A stretch of 49,755 nucleotides of DNA from Desulfobulbus sp. (lineage in GTDB: Bacteria; Desulfobacterota; Desulfobulbia; Desulfobulbales; Desulfobulbaceae), in contig JAQUEZ010000027.1 in assembly GCA_028684915.1 (NCBI GenBank), positions 1 to 49,755 of the forward strand, written 5' to 3'. Positions 1-9,526 of this stretch are shown here, in pieces. Every line of letters begins with the position of its first letter. Position 1 is the first letter of the stretch. Made by a program: the position numbers and the translations under genes. The notes beneath the pieces are model-generated. The model saw only the letters and a list, made by a program, of their open reading frames with translations, was not told the DNA's origin and did not search any database.

Positions 1-232
1 GTTTGTGGATCGGCAGGGCGGTGATGTCCTCGCCGTCAAGGAGGATGGAACCTTTGGTCGGTCGGATAAAGCCGACTATGCTGTAGAAGGTGGTGGTTTT
101 ACCCGCCCCGTTGGGGCCAAGCAGGCCGACCACCGATGAACTGGGTACCTGCAGGTTGACCTGGTCGACCACCCGTCGATTGCGGTATTCTTTGATCAGT
201 CCGCTGGTTTCAAGCAGTGCACTGCCGTTCAT
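1..232 (-). CDS. lptB: LptB, LPS export ABC transporter ATPase (partial, N-terminal part only)
   Basis: Only the first 77 codons are in the window; the gene continues beyond base 1. The translation starts [20 protein letters not shown] and carries a Walker A motif GPNGAGKTT near residue 40, followed by the residues FIRPTKGSILLDGEDIT that typify LptB. LptB is the cytoplasmic ATPase of the LptBFG complex, which extracts lipopolysaccharide from the inner membrane and feeds it to the LptC/LptA bridge. The start ATG (complement 230-232) overlaps the lptA stop as ATGA, so the two genes are probably translationally coupled. LptB and other branched ABC ATPases (LivG/LivF) look alike in this region, but the position directly behind lptA makes LptB by far the best call. 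Confidence 0.93.
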   Translation of the reverse strand, partial: MNGSALLETSGLIKEYRNRRVVDQVNLQVPSSSVVGLLGPNGAGKTTTFYSIVGFIRPTKGSILLDGEDITALPIHK

Positions 233-768
233 GGCTTCTTTTTCGATTCCGGATGGATCACGGCGCGCACCCTGCTTTTGGCATTTTCATCCTGCTCCAC
301 CACCGATCGTTTCTGGTCCAGGTAATAGGTGATGGTTTTTCCGGCCACCATATTCTGTCCCTGCCAGGCCTTGGCGTTCCCGCTCAAAACCACTTTGCGT
401 TCCGGGGCAAAATAATCCATGCGGTCGCCGGTACCCAGCCAGTCTCCCTGACTGACCTTGACGTTTTTTTTGCAGATCAGTTTTTCCACCTTGTTGGTGG
501 GTTTATCTGTATTGGTGCTGACGTTCTGCGGATTTTTGGTGCTGTAGTAGACGGTCATTTCATCGGCCCGGATGGTCAGGTTCCCTTGGCGGGCGTCAAC
601 CTTGCCCTGGAAAATGACGCTACTTTCTTTTTCCTGCGATACCATGCGGTTGGCTTCAATGCTGATGGGCTGATCAGCCTCTGCAGCAAAAGCTGGGGAC
701 AGCAACGCAAGTGTCATGAAGATAAGCAGGTACAGCATTCTGAGGCGAATGCCTGGTCCGTACTTCAT
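229..768 (-). CDS. lptA: LptA, periplasmic LPS transport protein
   Basis: A protein of 179 residues with an N-terminal signal peptide (hydrophobic run [20 protein letters not shown] at about 11-30) followed by an OstA/LptA-type beta-jellyroll region. Recognisable features are [34 protein letters not shown] and [13 protein letters not shown]. LptA polymerises in the periplasm to form the bridge that carries LPS from LptC to LptD. Length fits the family (about 170-200). I chose the second ATG (768) because GAGGAG lies 6 bases before it, whereas it abuts the upstream ATG (774) directly. It is followed by lptB with a 4-base overlap. A C-terminal run ESKKKP is basic. LptC would be expected upstream, but the upstream neighbour is the divergent argB, so lptA seems to start this transcript. 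Confidence 0.9.
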   Translation of the reverse strand: MKYGPGIRLRMLYLLIFMTLALLSPAFAAEADQPISIEANRMVSQEKESSVIFQGKVDARQGNLTIRADEMTVYYSTKNPQNVSTNTDKPTNKVEKLICKKNVKVSQGDWLGTGDRMDYFAPERKVVLSGNAKAWQGQNMVAGKTITYYLDQKRSVVEQDENAKSRVRAVIHPESKKKP

Positions 769-1006
769 GGTCATCTCCTCAGGAATGCAAGGGAAAAATG
801 AGCATTTATTGTTTCGGGTTTATTTTTTGCAAGAATGGGCAGATATTACTTGGTTATCCCTTAAAAGTAAAGAGCCTTGGCCTGATGGAGATCTGCCTTT
901 TTCCGGTAAAGATACGCAAGAGTTTACAGAGACGGGAAGCAGAGGTACAATGAATGCCTCGAATAAATTGGACGGCTCCAACGGCTGGAATGAGGGTGAG
1001 ATACCT

Positions 1007-1894
1007 ATGATGAGAGAAGAAGTAGCCAAGGCCAAGGTGTTGGTGGAATCGCTGCCTTATATCAGCGAATTCCGGGGAAAAACCGTGGTGATTAAATATG
1101 GTGGCCATGCCATGGTCGACGAGACGCTCAAGCGCAGCTTTGCCCTTGATGTGATCTTGATGAAATACATCGGCATCAATCCGGTGATTGTCCACGGCGG
1201 AGGACCGCAGATCAACCGTTTCCTGGAAAAGATGCAGATCACTCCTTCCTATGTCCAGGGCATGCGGGTCACCGATGGCGAGACCATGGATGTGGTCGAG
1301 ATGGTGCTGGTGGGAAAGGTGAATAAAGAGATCGTCGGCCTGATTAATCACTGCGGCGGTAAGGCGGTTGGCCTTTCCGGCCGCGACGGTGATCTGGTGC
1401 AGGCACGCAAACTGACCATCCAGGGTAAGTCAACTGGCGAGGACCGTCCGCCGGAGTTGATCGATATCGGTCGAGTGGGCCAAGTAACTAGGATTAATCC
1501 TGAAATTTTGACCGCCCTGGATCAAAAAAATTTCATCCCGGTTATCGCGCCGGTGGGTGTGGGCGAGGATGGACAGGCCTTTAATATCAATGCGGATCTC
1601 GTTGCCGGGGCCATTGCGGCCGAGTTGAATGCGGTCAAGTTGATGCTGCTTACCGATGTCGAGGGTGTTAAAGATGAAAACGGCGAACTGATCTCCACCA
1701 TACGGCGGAATCAGATCGACGGCCTGATCGAGTCCGGAGTTATCAAGGGCGGCATGATTCCCAAGGTTAACTGTTGCAAATCGGCACTGGACGGTGGCGT
1801 GGCCAAGGCACATATTGTAGACGGCCGACAGGAACACGCCATTCTGTTGGAGATTTTCACCCAAAAAGGTATCGGAACGGAGTTGGTAGCATGA
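1007..1894 (+). CDS. argB: Acetylglutamate kinase
   Basis: N-acetyl-L-glutamate kinase catalyses the ATP-dependent phosphorylation that is the second step of arginine biosynthesis, in the cytoplasm. The 295-residue product has the amino-acid kinase fold. The N-terminal motif [15 protein letters not shown] contains the catalytic Lys and the glycine turn, HGGGPQI is the substrate/phosphate loop, and GGMIPKV near the C-terminus holds the catalytic lysine region. An additional N-terminal helix ([16 protein letters not shown]) precedes the first strand. In characterised kinases that helix accompanies arginine feedback inhibition and hexamer formation, so this enzyme is likely the arginine-sensitive type (inference). 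The start is ATG 1007, with GGTGAG 6 bases upstream; ATG 1010 and an in-frame ATG at 950 are alternatives. The stop overlaps the argD start by 4 bases. Confidence 0.95.
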   Translation: MMREEVAKAKVLVESLPYISEFRGKTVVIKYGGHAMVDETLKRSFALDVILMKYIGINPVIVHGGGPQINRFLEKMQITPSYVQGMRVTDGETMDVVEMVLVGKVNKEIVGLINHCGGKAVGLSGRDGDLVQARKLTIQGKSTGEDRPPELIDIGRVGQVTRINPEILTALDQKNFIPVIAPVGVGEDGQAFNINADLVAGAIAAELNAVKLMLLTDVEGVKDENGELISTIRRNQIDGLIESGVIKGGMIPKVNCCKSALDGGVAKAHIVDGRQEHAILLEIFTQKGIGTELVA

Positions 1895-3084
1895 GTAATC
1901 AAGACTGGGCAGATCGAGGTAATTCTGTGTTCATCGGCACCTATAACCGGTTTCCGGCGGCAATGGTCAAAGGCAGCGGCTGCAGGTTGTGGGATGCGGA
2001 CGGAAAAGAGTATCTTGATTTTCTTGCAGGTATTGCCGTCTGTTCACTGGGCCACTGCCATCCTCTGGTCACCGAGGCCATCTGTCGCCAGGCCGGATCG
2101 CTGGTGCATGTATCGAACCTGTTCCACACCAAGCCGCAGATCGAGTTGGCAGAACTGCTGGTGAAAAATAGCTTTGCCGACCGGGTCTTCATGGGCAACT
2201 CCGGTGCCGAAGCCAATGAAGCCGCGATCAAATTAGCGCGTATCCATAGTGGCCCGGGTAAATATGAGATCATCTCTCTGTCGGGTTCCTTTCATGGGCG
2301 GACTTTGGCCACGGTGGCTGCTACCGGCCAGCCCAAATTTCATCAGGGGTTTGAGCCCTTGCCCCAAGGGTTTATCCATGCCGAATTCGGTGATCCCGCA
2401 ACCATTGAGCAGTTGATCACCCCGCAAACCTGCGCCATTCTCTGTGAGCCGCTTCAAGGGGAGAGTGGGGTTCGGCCTCTTGAGGCCAAATACCTGGCGG
2501 CCATTCGTGCACTTTGCGATAAACACGGCCTGCTCTTGATTTTTGATGAAGTCCAGACCGGGCTCGGCCGGACCGGTTCCCTCTTTGCCTACGAGCAGTT
2601 GGGAGTCACCCCAGATATCATGACCCTGGCCAAGGCGCTGGGCAATGGGCTGCCCATCGGCGCTATGCTGACCACCGAGGAAATTGCGACCTCACTGGTT
2701 GTGGGCACCCATGCCTCTACCTTCGGCGGAAATCCGGTGGCTGCCGCAGCTGCGGTCGAGGTGATGAAGGTTATGCTCGCCAACGGTTTTATGGCCTCGG
2801 TGCAGGAGAAAAGCCGCTATTTCATTGCCAAGCTTGAGGCAGTGGCCACGCGTTACCCGCAACTGGCCACCGGCGTTCGCGGACGGGGCCTGCTGCTTGG
2901 GCTGATTCTCACCGACAGGGGGGTCGAGCTGGGCATGGAGATTGTGCAGCAGATGTTTGCCGAGGGCGCCTTGATCAATTTTGCCGGCAACAAGGTACTG
3001 CGTTTTGTGCCGCCGCTGATTGTCAGCGAAGAGGAGATCGATGCCCTGGTGGAGAAACTCTGCCGTGTGTTTGATCGTTTCTAG
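1891..3084 (+). CDS. argD: Acetylornithine aminotransferase
   Basis: A class III PLP-dependent aminotransferase of 397 residues. It converts N-acetylglutamate semialdehyde and glutamate into N-acetylornithine, and in many bacteria also serves the succinyl-DAP step of lysine synthesis. Visible features are [16 protein letters not shown] (PLP phosphate loop), [14 protein letters not shown] (Asp that contacts the pyridine nitrogen) and [14 protein letters not shown] with the Schiff-base lysine. The ATG at 1891 overlaps the argB stop (ATGA), giving translational coupling; the longer reading from 1774 lies inside argB and is not needed. No dapC-type second aminotransferase is present in the window, so a dual role in the dap pathway is possible but unproven. 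Confidence 0.95.
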   Translation: MSNQDWADRGNSVFIGTYNRFPAAMVKGSGCRLWDADGKEYLDFLAGIAVCSLGHCHPLVTEAICRQAGSLVHVSNLFHTKPQIELAELLVKNSFADRVFMGNSGAEANEAAIKLARIHSGPGKYEIISLSGSFHGRTLATVAATGQPKFHQGFEPLPQGFIHAEFGDPATIEQLITPQTCAILCEPLQGESGVRPLEAKYLAAIRALCDKHGLLLIFDEVQTGLGRTGSLFAYEQLGVTPDIMTLAKALGNGLPIGAMLTTEEIATSLVVGTHASTFGGNPVAAAAAVEVMKVMLANGFMASVQEKSRYFIAKLEAVATRYPQLATGVRGRGLLLGLILTDRGVELGMEIVQQMFAEGALINFAGNKVLRFVPPLIVSEEEIDALVEKLCRVFDRF

Positions 3085-3110
3085 TCATGGGTTGAGGGTG
3101 TACGTGCCTC

Positions 3111-3698
3111 GTGGATAGTCTTTCTTTAATCGCCGTGGCTGTGGCCCTGGCCATGGACGCCTTTGCTGTGGCTCTGGCTGCCGGTGCAGTGTTGCATCCT
3201 CTGAGCTTTCGTCCCTGTTTCCGGCTGGCCTTCCATTTTGGTCTGTTTCAGGCCTTGATGCCTGTGGTTGGTTGGCTTGCCGGATTGACGGTGCAATCCT
3301 TTGTCGCCGCCTGGAGCCATTGGATTGCCTTTGTCCTGCTCTTGTATATCGGGGGGCGAATGATCATTGAGGCGCTTTCTGCAGATGCAAGCCAGAGGCG
3401 CACCAATGATCCCAGCCGGGGGCTGACCATGGTCGGGTTGGCAGTGGCCACCAGTATCGATGCCCTGGCAGTCGGCCTCACCCTGGCCATGCTCGATGTG
3501 GTTGTTTGGATTCCTGCCCTGGTCATCGGGCTGGTTGCCTGCGGATTTACCGTGCTCGGCTTGTTCCTCGGAACCCGTGCGGGTAAACTCTGGGGCCGCC
3601 GGGTCGAGGTGGCCGGTGGCGCTATTTTGGTCCTGATCGGGCTCAAGATTCTTCTTTCCGCCCTCTTTCTTGATAAGGCGGTCGCCGGTATTCTTTAA
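3111..3698 (+). CDS. mntP: Putative manganese efflux pump MntP
   Basis: A small, very hydrophobic inner-membrane protein of 195 residues with about six membrane segments arranged as two three-helix repeats. Each repeat carries the family's acidic signature: ALAMDAFAVALAAG (Asp16) and VATSIDALAVGLTLAM (Asp117). MntP proteins export Mn2+. Translation starts at GTG 3111, 26 bases after argD; there is no good ATG upstream, and Met15 would remove most of the first helix. It sits between argD and argF on the same strand and is probably cotranscribed with the arginine genes, although no functional link is obvious. In other bacteria mntP is controlled by an Mn riboswitch or MntR; I see neither here. 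Confidence 0.85.
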   Translation: MDSLSLIAVAVALAMDAFAVALAAGAVLHPLSFRPCFRLAFHFGLFQALMPVVGWLAGLTVQSFVAAWSHWIAFVLLLYIGGRMIIEALSADASQRRTNDPSRGLTMVGLAVATSIDALAVGLTLAMLDVVVWIPALVIGLVACGFTVLGLFLGTRAGKLWGRRVEVAGGAILVLIGLKILLSALFLDKAVAGIL

Positions 3699-3874
3699 TC
3701 CCTCTTCTCCTGACTTTGTCTGCAATCAGAGGCCTTCTGGCAAAATCCCTTTGCAAACGCCCTGTTTTTTTGTATCAATTATTTTTTTTACCCGGAGAGA
3801 CAGCGGTAGAATCGGGCATGTGAGCCTGGGAAGCATGACATCGTTGTTGTTCCCGGATTACCAGGGATAGTAAG

Positions 3875-4798
3875 ATGAAGAAACACCTGTTGGCATTAGG
3901 CGATTTTACGCGCGAAGAATTGCGCGCCCTGATTGATCGGGCGATTATTTTAAAGGCGGAGAGCAAGCAAGGTGTACGTCACCAACAGCTTGCCGGCCGC
4001 AAAATTTGTCTCCTCTTTGAAAAACCATCGACCCGTACCCGGGTTTCCTTTGAAGCCGCTATGTACGGTTTGGGTGGGCAGGTTATATTTATGTCTGCCA
4101 AGGAATCGCAGCTTGGCCGGGGAGAACCACTCAAAGATACGGCACGCGTCCTTGCCCGGTATGTGGATGCCATCGTTGTTCGTACCTTCGGCCAGCAGGT
4201 AGTGGAGGAGTTGTCCAAATATTCGGACGTTCCGGTGATCAATGCCCTGACTGATCTCCATCACCCCTGTCAGGTTCTCAGCGACATGATGACTGTGGTG
4301 GAAAAAAAAGGCGCGTTGGAAACCGCTAAAACCGCTTGGATCGGTGACGGCAACAACATGGCCAACTCCTGGATAGAGGCTGCCTCGGTTTTCGGGTTTC
4401 CGCTCAGTCTGGCCTGCCCCGAAGGTTTTACCCCCAATCAGACCATTTTTGACAAAGCGCAGGCGAGATGTCCGCAGCCGATCAATGTGACGCAGGATCC
4501 GGCCACGGCAATCCAGGGCGCAGATGTGGTGAACGTCGATGTCTGGGCTTCCATGGGCCAGGAGTCGGAGCAGGAAGAGCGTCTCGGGGTTTTCAAGAAC
4601 TACCAGTTGGACGGAGCCCTGTTGGCCAAGGCCGATAAAGGCGCCATCGTCATGCACTGCCTGCCGGCACACCGGGGGGAAGAGGTCACTGAAGAGGTGC
4701 TCGAAGGACCACAAAGCGTTATCTTTGATCAGGCGGAAAATAAAATGCACATCCACGCCGCCATTTTGGAGCATTTTATTCTCGGCGCAAATCGATAA
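3875..4798 (+). CDS. argF: Ornithine carbamoyltransferase
   Basis: Transfers the carbamoyl group of carbamoyl phosphate to ornithine, giving citrulline. The 307-residue protein has the carbamoyl-phosphate signature [13 protein letters not shown], the [11 protein letters not shown] block of the linker, and the ornithine-binding Cys loop [12 protein letters not shown] near the C-terminus. Length matches anabolic OTCases (about 300-310). The start ATG is preceded by the weak purine-rich stretch CAGGGATAGTAAG. It follows mntP after a 176-base gap that contains T-rich runs, so it may have its own promoter, and it leads into argG after 41 bases. Confidence 0.95.
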   Translation: MKKHLLALGDFTREELRALIDRAIILKAESKQGVRHQQLAGRKICLLFEKPSTRTRVSFEAAMYGLGGQVIFMSAKESQLGRGEPLKDTARVLARYVDAIVVRTFGQQVVEELSKYSDVPVINALTDLHHPCQVLSDMMTVVEKKGALETAKTAWIGDGNNMANSWIEAASVFGFPLSLACPEGFTPNQTIFDKAQARCPQPINVTQDPATAIQGADVVNVDVWASMGQESEQEERLGVFKNYQLDGALLAKADKGAIVMHCLPAHRGEEVTEEVLEGPQSVIFDQAENKMHIHAAILEHFILGANR

Positions 4799-4839
4799 AT
4801 ACAATACAAACGATCCCCTTGGGATCTCAGAGTGGAATT

Positions 4840-6039
4840 ATGTCGATCAACAAGATTGTACTCGCCTACTCCGGCGGGTTGGATACCTCGGTTATTTTAA
4901 AATGGCTGGCCAATGAATACGGCTGCTCGGTTATTGCCTATTCCGCCGACATCGGTCAGAAAGAGGACTGGGATGCGGTTCGTGCCAAGGGCATGGCCAC
5001 CGGTGCGGAGAAGGTAATCGTCTCTGACCTGCGCGAGGAATTTGTTCGCGATTATATCTTTCCGGCCTTTCGTGCCAACGCCATTTACGAGGGCTCTTAC
5101 CTCTTAGGCACCTCCCTGGCCCGTCCGCTGATTGCCAAGGAGCAGGTGCGGATTGCCCTTGAAGAGGGGGCCGATGCGGTGAGCCACGGTGCCACCGGCA
5201 AGGGCAACGATCAGGTCCGCTTTGAGCTGAGCTATCTGGCGCTCAACCCCAAGCTGACCATCATCGCCCCCTGGCGAATCTGGGATTTGAACTCGCGTGC
5301 GAAGCTGGTTGCTTTTGCCAAGGAAAACAACATCCCGGTGCCGGTGACCAAAAAAAATCCCTACAGTTCGGATGAGAACCTGCTCCACATCAGCTTTGAG
5401 GGCGGCCTTCTTGAGGATCCGTGGAACGAGCCGGATGAGGATATGTTCAAGCTGAGCGTCTCCCCGGAGAAAGCACCGGATACCCCTACTTATATCGAGA
5501 TCGACTTCGAGCAGGGGAGCCCGGTGGCTATTGACGGTGAACGCCTGAGCCCGGTTGCCTTGATGACCAAACTGAACACCTTGGGCGGTGCCAACGGTAT
5601 TGGTCGGCTCGATATGGTGGAGAATCGGTTTGTTGGCATGAAATCCCGTGGTGTCTACGAGACCCCAGGAGGGACCATCCTCCGTGCCGCTCATCGCGAT
5701 CTGGAGACCATTACCCTGGATCGTGAGGTTTTGGGAATTCGTGACTCCCTGGTGCCGCGCTATTCGCAGCTGATTTATAACGGCTTCTGGTTCTCGCCGG
5801 AGATGCAACTGTTGCAGAAAACCATGGACGACACCCAGTCCACGGTCAACGGTACGGTTCGGCTCAAGCTCTACAAGGGCAACTGTATCCCGGTGGGGCG
5901 GAAGTCGGATAATTCGCTCTACTCCGAATCCTTTGCCACCTTTGAAGAGGATGAGGTCTACAATCAGGCAGATGCCACCGGTTTTATTCGGTTGAATGCT
6001 CTGCGCCTGCGAATTCAAGCCTACCAACGGAACAAATAA
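4840..6039 (+). CDS. argG: Argininosuccinate synthase
   Basis: Condenses citrulline and aspartate with ATP to argininosuccinate. The protein of 399 residues begins [20 protein letters not shown], containing the PP-loop ATP motif SGGLDTS, and later shows [18 protein letters not shown] and the ARRAHRDLE-like block [13 protein letters not shown], all typical of type I ArgG. The ATG at 4840 is chosen because it gives the standard N-terminus; an in-frame TTG at 4819 would only add a short unrelated tail. The gene is 2 bases from argH, consistent with one argF-argG-argH transcript. Confidence 0.96.
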   Translation: MSINKIVLAYSGGLDTSVILKWLANEYGCSVIAYSADIGQKEDWDAVRAKGMATGAEKVIVSDLREEFVRDYIFPAFRANAIYEGSYLLGTSLARPLIAKEQVRIALEEGADAVSHGATGKGNDQVRFELSYLALNPKLTIIAPWRIWDLNSRAKLVAFAKENNIPVPVTKKNPYSSDENLLHISFEGGLLEDPWNEPDEDMFKLSVSPEKAPDTPTYIEIDFEQGSPVAIDGERLSPVALMTKLNTLGGANGIGRLDMVENRFVGMKSRGVYETPGGTILRAAHRDLETITLDREVLGIRDSLVPRYSQLIYNGFWFSPEMQLLQKTMDDTQSTVNGTVRLKLYKGNCIPVGRKSDNSLYSESFATFEEDEVYNQADATGFIRLNALRLRIQAYQRNK

Positions 6040-6041
6040 GC

Positions 6042-7439
6042 GTGGCTGGACAACAAAAATCAGAGAAAATGTGGGGCGGTCGCTTTGCCGAAGCGACCGC
6101 CGCTTCGGTTGAGGCCTACAGCGCTTCAGTTCAGTACGATGCCCGTCTGTACCACCATGATATCATGGGGTCCAAAGCGCATGCGCGGATGCTGTCCCGT
6201 CAGGGGCTGATTACCGTCGAGGAATGCGAGGCCATTGTTCAGGGGCTCTGTGAGATCGAGGCCGAGATTGATCGGGGTATGTTTGTGTTCAAGCCCGAGC
6301 TTGAAGACATTCACATGAATATCGAAAAGGCGCTGACCGATCGAATCGGGCCGGCGGGTGCAAAAGTGCACACCGCTCGGAGCCGTAACGACCAGGTCAA
6401 CCTCGATTTTCGTCTTTACCTCCGCGACGAGGCCGACACCCTGGATGTCCTCCTCTGTGAGGCGCAGAAGGCCTTTGCCCGTATGGCGCGGAAATATATG
6501 GGCGCTGTTATGCCGGGATACACCCACATGCAACGGGCGCAACCGGTGCTGGTTTCCCATCATCTGTTGGCCTATGTGGAGATGTTTCAGCGGGATCGGG
6601 ATCGTCTGGTCGGCTGTCGGCAGCGGATTAATATCCTGCCGCTCGGAGCTGCGGCCATGGCCGGAACCGGTCTGCCCATTGATCGTCAGTCCGTGGCCGA
6701 TGAACTCGGCTTTGCCGCCATTACCGCCAACTCCATGGACACCAGCGGCGATCGTGATTTTGCCCTGGAGATGTTGTTTTGCCTTAATCTGATCCAGATT
6801 CATCTCAGCCGTCTTTCCGAGGAGTTGGTACTCTGGTCGTCCAAAGAGTTCGAGTTTGTTCGCATCGGCGATCGCTATTGCACCGGCTCCTCAATCATGC
6901 CGCAGAAAAAGAATCCGGATATTCCGGAATTGATGCGCGGAAAAACCGGCCGGGTTACTGGGGCGTTGATGGCGCTGTTGATGACGGTCAAGGGGTTACC
7001 GTTGACCTACAACCGGGATCTGCAGGAGGACAAGGAACAGGTTTTCGATGCCCTGGATACGGTCAAGGCCAGTTTGTCGATCACCGCAGAGCTCCTTGAT
7101 AACACTGAGTTCAATGTGGAACGGTTACGGGCGGCCACCATTGGCGGCTTTATGACCGCCACCGATCTGGCAGATTATCTGGTGAAGCGCAACATGCCCT
7201 TTCGTCAGGCCCATGGCGTGGTTGGCCGTATTGTCGCCCTCTGCCAGGAGCGGGATTGTGAGCTGATCGATCTGCCCCTTGCCGAACTGCAGCAATTTTC
7301 CGACCTGATCGAGGTGGATGTTTTTGAGGTTCTTTCAGTCGATGGGTCGATCAACAGTCGGCTGTCCGCCGGCGGTACTGCTCGAGTACGCGTTGAGGAA
7401 GCGCTTGCGCGGGTGGAACAACAATTGGAAAGCGCATGA
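6042..7439 (+). CDS. argH: Argininosuccinate lyase
   Basis: Splits argininosuccinate into arginine and fumarate, the last step of the pathway. A member of the fumarase/aspartase superfamily, 465 residues. The N-terminal KMWGGRFAEAT block, HTARSRNDQVNLDFRLYLR, and the superfamily signature GSSIMPQKKNPDIPE with the flexible catalytic loop are intact. Translation is taken from GTG 6042, just after the argG stop. The first ATG (6069) would start directly at MWGGRF, so a slightly shorter protein is possible. The stop codon overlaps the start of the following lipoprotein gene. Confidence 0.95.
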   Translation: MAGQQKSEKMWGGRFAEATAASVEAYSASVQYDARLYHHDIMGSKAHARMLSRQGLITVEECEAIVQGLCEIEAEIDRGMFVFKPELEDIHMNIEKALTDRIGPAGAKVHTARSRNDQVNLDFRLYLRDEADTLDVLLCEAQKAFARMARKYMGAVMPGYTHMQRAQPVLVSHHLLAYVEMFQRDRDRLVGCRQRINILPLGAAAMAGTGLPIDRQSVADELGFAAITANSMDTSGDRDFALEMLFCLNLIQIHLSRLSEELVLWSSKEFEFVRIGDRYCTGSSIMPQKKNPDIPELMRGKTGRVTGALMALLMTVKGLPLTYNRDLQEDKEQVFDALDTVKASLSITAELLDNTEFNVERLRAATIGGFMTATDLADYLVKRNMPFRQAHGVVGRIVALCQERDCELIDLPLAELQQFSDLIEVDVFEVLSVDGSINSRLSAGGTARVRVEEALARVEQQLESA

Positions 7440-8488
7440 TGAATAGGGGAGAACGGTTGGTGAAGGCCGCAATGGCGCTGGCGACGGCGGGTATCCTCGT
7501 TTGTGCGGGGTGCGGATTTAAGGATGATCCCGTGCCGCCTCAACATGTTCTTCCCCAGGCTGTTCCCGATCTTCGCGTGGAGTTGATCGATCAGGGGGCA
7601 ACGTTGAGTTGGAGTTATCCCCGCAAAACAGTCACCGGCGACGAGATCGAGGAAATTGAAGGGTTCGAGCTGTTTCAGGCCGAAATCCCGGAGAAGGAGT
7701 TTTGCCCCTCCTGCCCCATTCCGTACAGAACCGCCATTGATGTTCCCGGCGGTTTCGTTGCCCCGGGAATCGGTAAAACAGCCATCTATGAGGTGCGCGA
7801 TCTTCGCCCCGGGAACCTGTACTATTTCAAGGTTCGCAGCAAAAGCGGCTGGTGGCGTAAGTCCAAGGATTCCAACGAAGTGTCTTTTCTCTGGCAAACA
7901 CCGCCCATGGCTCCGCAGGGTCTCTCTGTATTGAGCGGTGATGGAGTGAACACCCTTCAGTGGCAACCGGTTACTCTGCTCAAGGATGGTGTTGCCACCA
8001 CTGCACCCATTCGTTACCAGCTTTATCGTGGGGTTGATGGAGGGGCGGTGACCACCTATGGCGCCCCTGTAACCGCAACCACCTTTGGCGATAAAACGGT
8101 GGTCAATGGTAAAAGTTATGCCTATCAGGTGCAGGCGGAAAGCACTTATAGCCACGGGACGGCGAACAGTGCGCTGAGTGAGAGTGTTGTCGCCAACCCC
8201 ACCGATCGCACCCCGCCCCCTGTGCCTCTGCGAGTTGAAGCCCTGCGCACGGAGATTGGGATTAAGGTGTTTTGGGATGATGCTGCGGCTGAAGACCTGG
8301 CCGGATATCGGATTTATCGTCGAGTTGCTGGAATGGAGCCGGTCCTGGTTGGCGAAGTCAATCTGCCCTATACCTTGTTTATCGATAAAAACGCCCCGCG
8401 CGGCGATGTGTTGTATTCGGTAAGCAGCATAGATACGCGAAACCCGGCCAACGAAAGTGGACGTTCTGTCGAGGTTCGGCCGGAATAA
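7436..8488 (+). CDS. Fibronectin type III domain lipoprotein of unknown function
   Basis: A 350-residue secreted protein. The N-terminus has a basic stretch, a hydrophobic core (AAMALATAGILVCAG) and a cysteine at about residue 26 in the context LVCAGCGFKDDPVPP, which reads as a lipoprotein signal although the -3 position is Cys rather than Leu. The mature start CGFKDDPVPP resembles the CGxKGPxxxP start of the small LPS-translocon lipoprotein LptM (YifL). The rest is predicted to be two or three FN3-like beta-sandwich repeats: LSWSYPRKTVTGDEIEEIEG, then LQWQPVTLLKDGV, then VFWDDAAAEDLAGYRIYRR. It overlaps argH by 4 bases and precedes dapF by 22, the same neighbour LptM has in E. coli. Function is unknown; an envelope role is inferred. 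Confidence 0.75.
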   Translation: MMNRGERLVKAAMALATAGILVCAGCGFKDDPVPPQHVLPQAVPDLRVELIDQGATLSWSYPRKTVTGDEIEEIEGFELFQAEIPEKEFCPSCPIPYRTAIDVPGGFVAPGIGKTAIYEVRDLRPGNLYYFKVRSKSGWWRKSKDSNEVSFLWQTPPMAPQGLSVLSGDGVNTLQWQPVTLLKDGVATTAPIRYQLYRGVDGGAVTTYGAPVTATTFGDKTVVNGKSYAYQVQAESTYSHGTANSALSESVVANPTDRTPPPVPLRVEALRTEIGIKVFWDDAAAEDLAGYRIYRRVAGMEPVLVGEVNLPYTLFIDKNAPRGDVLYSVSSIDTRNPANESGRSVEVRPE

Positions 8489-8513
8489 AATCGTTTGAGG
8501 GAGCAAGCCTGTG

Positions 8514-9353
8514 ATGCAGCGAATTAGCCTACCAATTCCGTTTTGGAAAATGAGTGGGGCCGGTAACGATTTTATTATCATCGACCATCGCCAGCCTCTC
8601 TTGCCCCAGGAGTTTATGGCCGAGTTTGCCCGTAGGGTCTGCCGGCGTAAATTTTCCGTGGGAGCTGACGGGTTGTTTTTAATCGAACCCTCGGACAAGG
8701 TCGATTTCAAGTGGCGTTTTTTCAATGCCGATGGTTCAGAGGCGGAAATGTGCGGCAACGGGGCCCGCTGTGTGGCTCGTTTTGCCTATATGCACGGTAT
8801 TGCCGCCGCCCGGATGCGGTTTGAAACCCTGGCCGGAATCATTGATGCCACGGTTTCCGATACCCAGGCGACTATTAGCATGACCGCTCCCCATTCCTTC
8901 CGCTTTGATCGTCAGGTTGAGGTGGATGGGCAAATGTTTATGATCCATAGTGTGGACACCGGTGTGCCGCATGCGGTCATCTTTGTGGATGATATTCAAT
9001 CAACGGATGTGGTGGGCCTTGGGCGCCAGTTGCGCCATCACCCGGTCTTTGCTCCGGCGGGCACCAATGTCAATTTTATCGGCCAAACCTCTGAGGGATT
9101 TCTCATTCGCACCTATGAGCGGGGGGTTGAGGACGAGACCATGGCGTGCGGTACCGGGGTAGTTGCAGGCGCCTTGATTGCTGCCGCCAAGGGCATGGCG
9201 GGTTCGCCGGTGGCCATGGTGACCACCGGCGGTATTGCCCTTACCGTGCAGTTCACCGGGAGCAAACATGGCAAGGTTGACCAGGTGGTTCTGAAAGGGC
9301 CCGCGCATCTGATTTACAAGGGCGAACTGACGGCTGAGGCCCTGCTGGATTAA
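8514..9353 (+). CDS. dapF: Diaminopimelate epimerase
   Basis: Interconverts LL- and meso-diaminopimelate without a cofactor, using two cysteines as acid and base. Both are present: Cys80 in MCGNGARC and Cys212 in [12 protein letters not shown]. The opening [17 protein letters not shown] is the family N-terminus. The length (279 residues) is normal. Start choice is between GTG 8511 and ATG 8514; GAGGGAG lies at about 8497-8503, and ATG is preferred. The product feeds both lysine synthesis and peptidoglycan cross-linking, and dapA and dapB follow on the same strand. Confidence 0.95.
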   Translation: MQRISLPIPFWKMSGAGNDFIIIDHRQPLLPQEFMAEFARRVCRRKFSVGADGLFLIEPSDKVDFKWRFFNADGSEAEMCGNGARCVARFAYMHGIAAARMRFETLAGIIDATVSDTQATISMTAPHSFRFDRQVEVDGQMFMIHSVDTGVPHAVIFVDDIQSTDVVGLGRQLRHHPVFAPAGTNVNFIGQTSEGFLIRTYERGVEDETMACGTGVVAGALIAAAKGMAGSPVAMVTTGGIALTVQFTGSKHGKVDQVVLKGPAHLIYKGELTAEALLD

Positions 9354-9526
9354 CCCCTGACCCGTAACGGCGGGATGGTTGGGCTGGTTCCTGTCCATTC
9401 TATCCCCATGCGGTCCTTCGGGACGTGCAGATGCAAGCTTGCGGATTCAGGTAACCGACCGGAAATTCGTTACCGGGCGGCAGACCTCTCCCCAGATGGG
9501 AGAATGAAATTGAGAGGAGAACAATG
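9354..9526 (+). other. Structured dapF-dapA spacer, possible leader of unknown type
   Basis: The 173-base spacer is unusually rich in short inverted repeats. GTCC-TTCG-GGAC (about 9413-9424) has a stable TTCG tetraloop. GGTAAC and GTTACC pair around 9450-9474. TCTCCC-CAGAT-GGGAGA sits just upstream of the dapA Shine-Dalgarno. It does not match the lysine riboswitch core that I know, and no open reading frame is convincing. It may be a processed or attenuated leader, or simply a folded spacer. Confidence 0.35.

Noticed and set aside
3950..4804. 284-codon minus-strand frame opposite argF
   Set aside because: Antisense shadow of a clear ornithine carbamoyltransferase gene.
7205..8758. 517-codon minus-strand open frame opposite argH end, the FN3 lipoprotein and dapF start
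   Set aside because: It is the antisense shadow of three well-supported genes and has no recognisable protein features or ribosome-binding site.
9354..9526. Lysine riboswitch before dapA
   Set aside because: The conserved core sequences of that class are absent; only generic hairpins are present.
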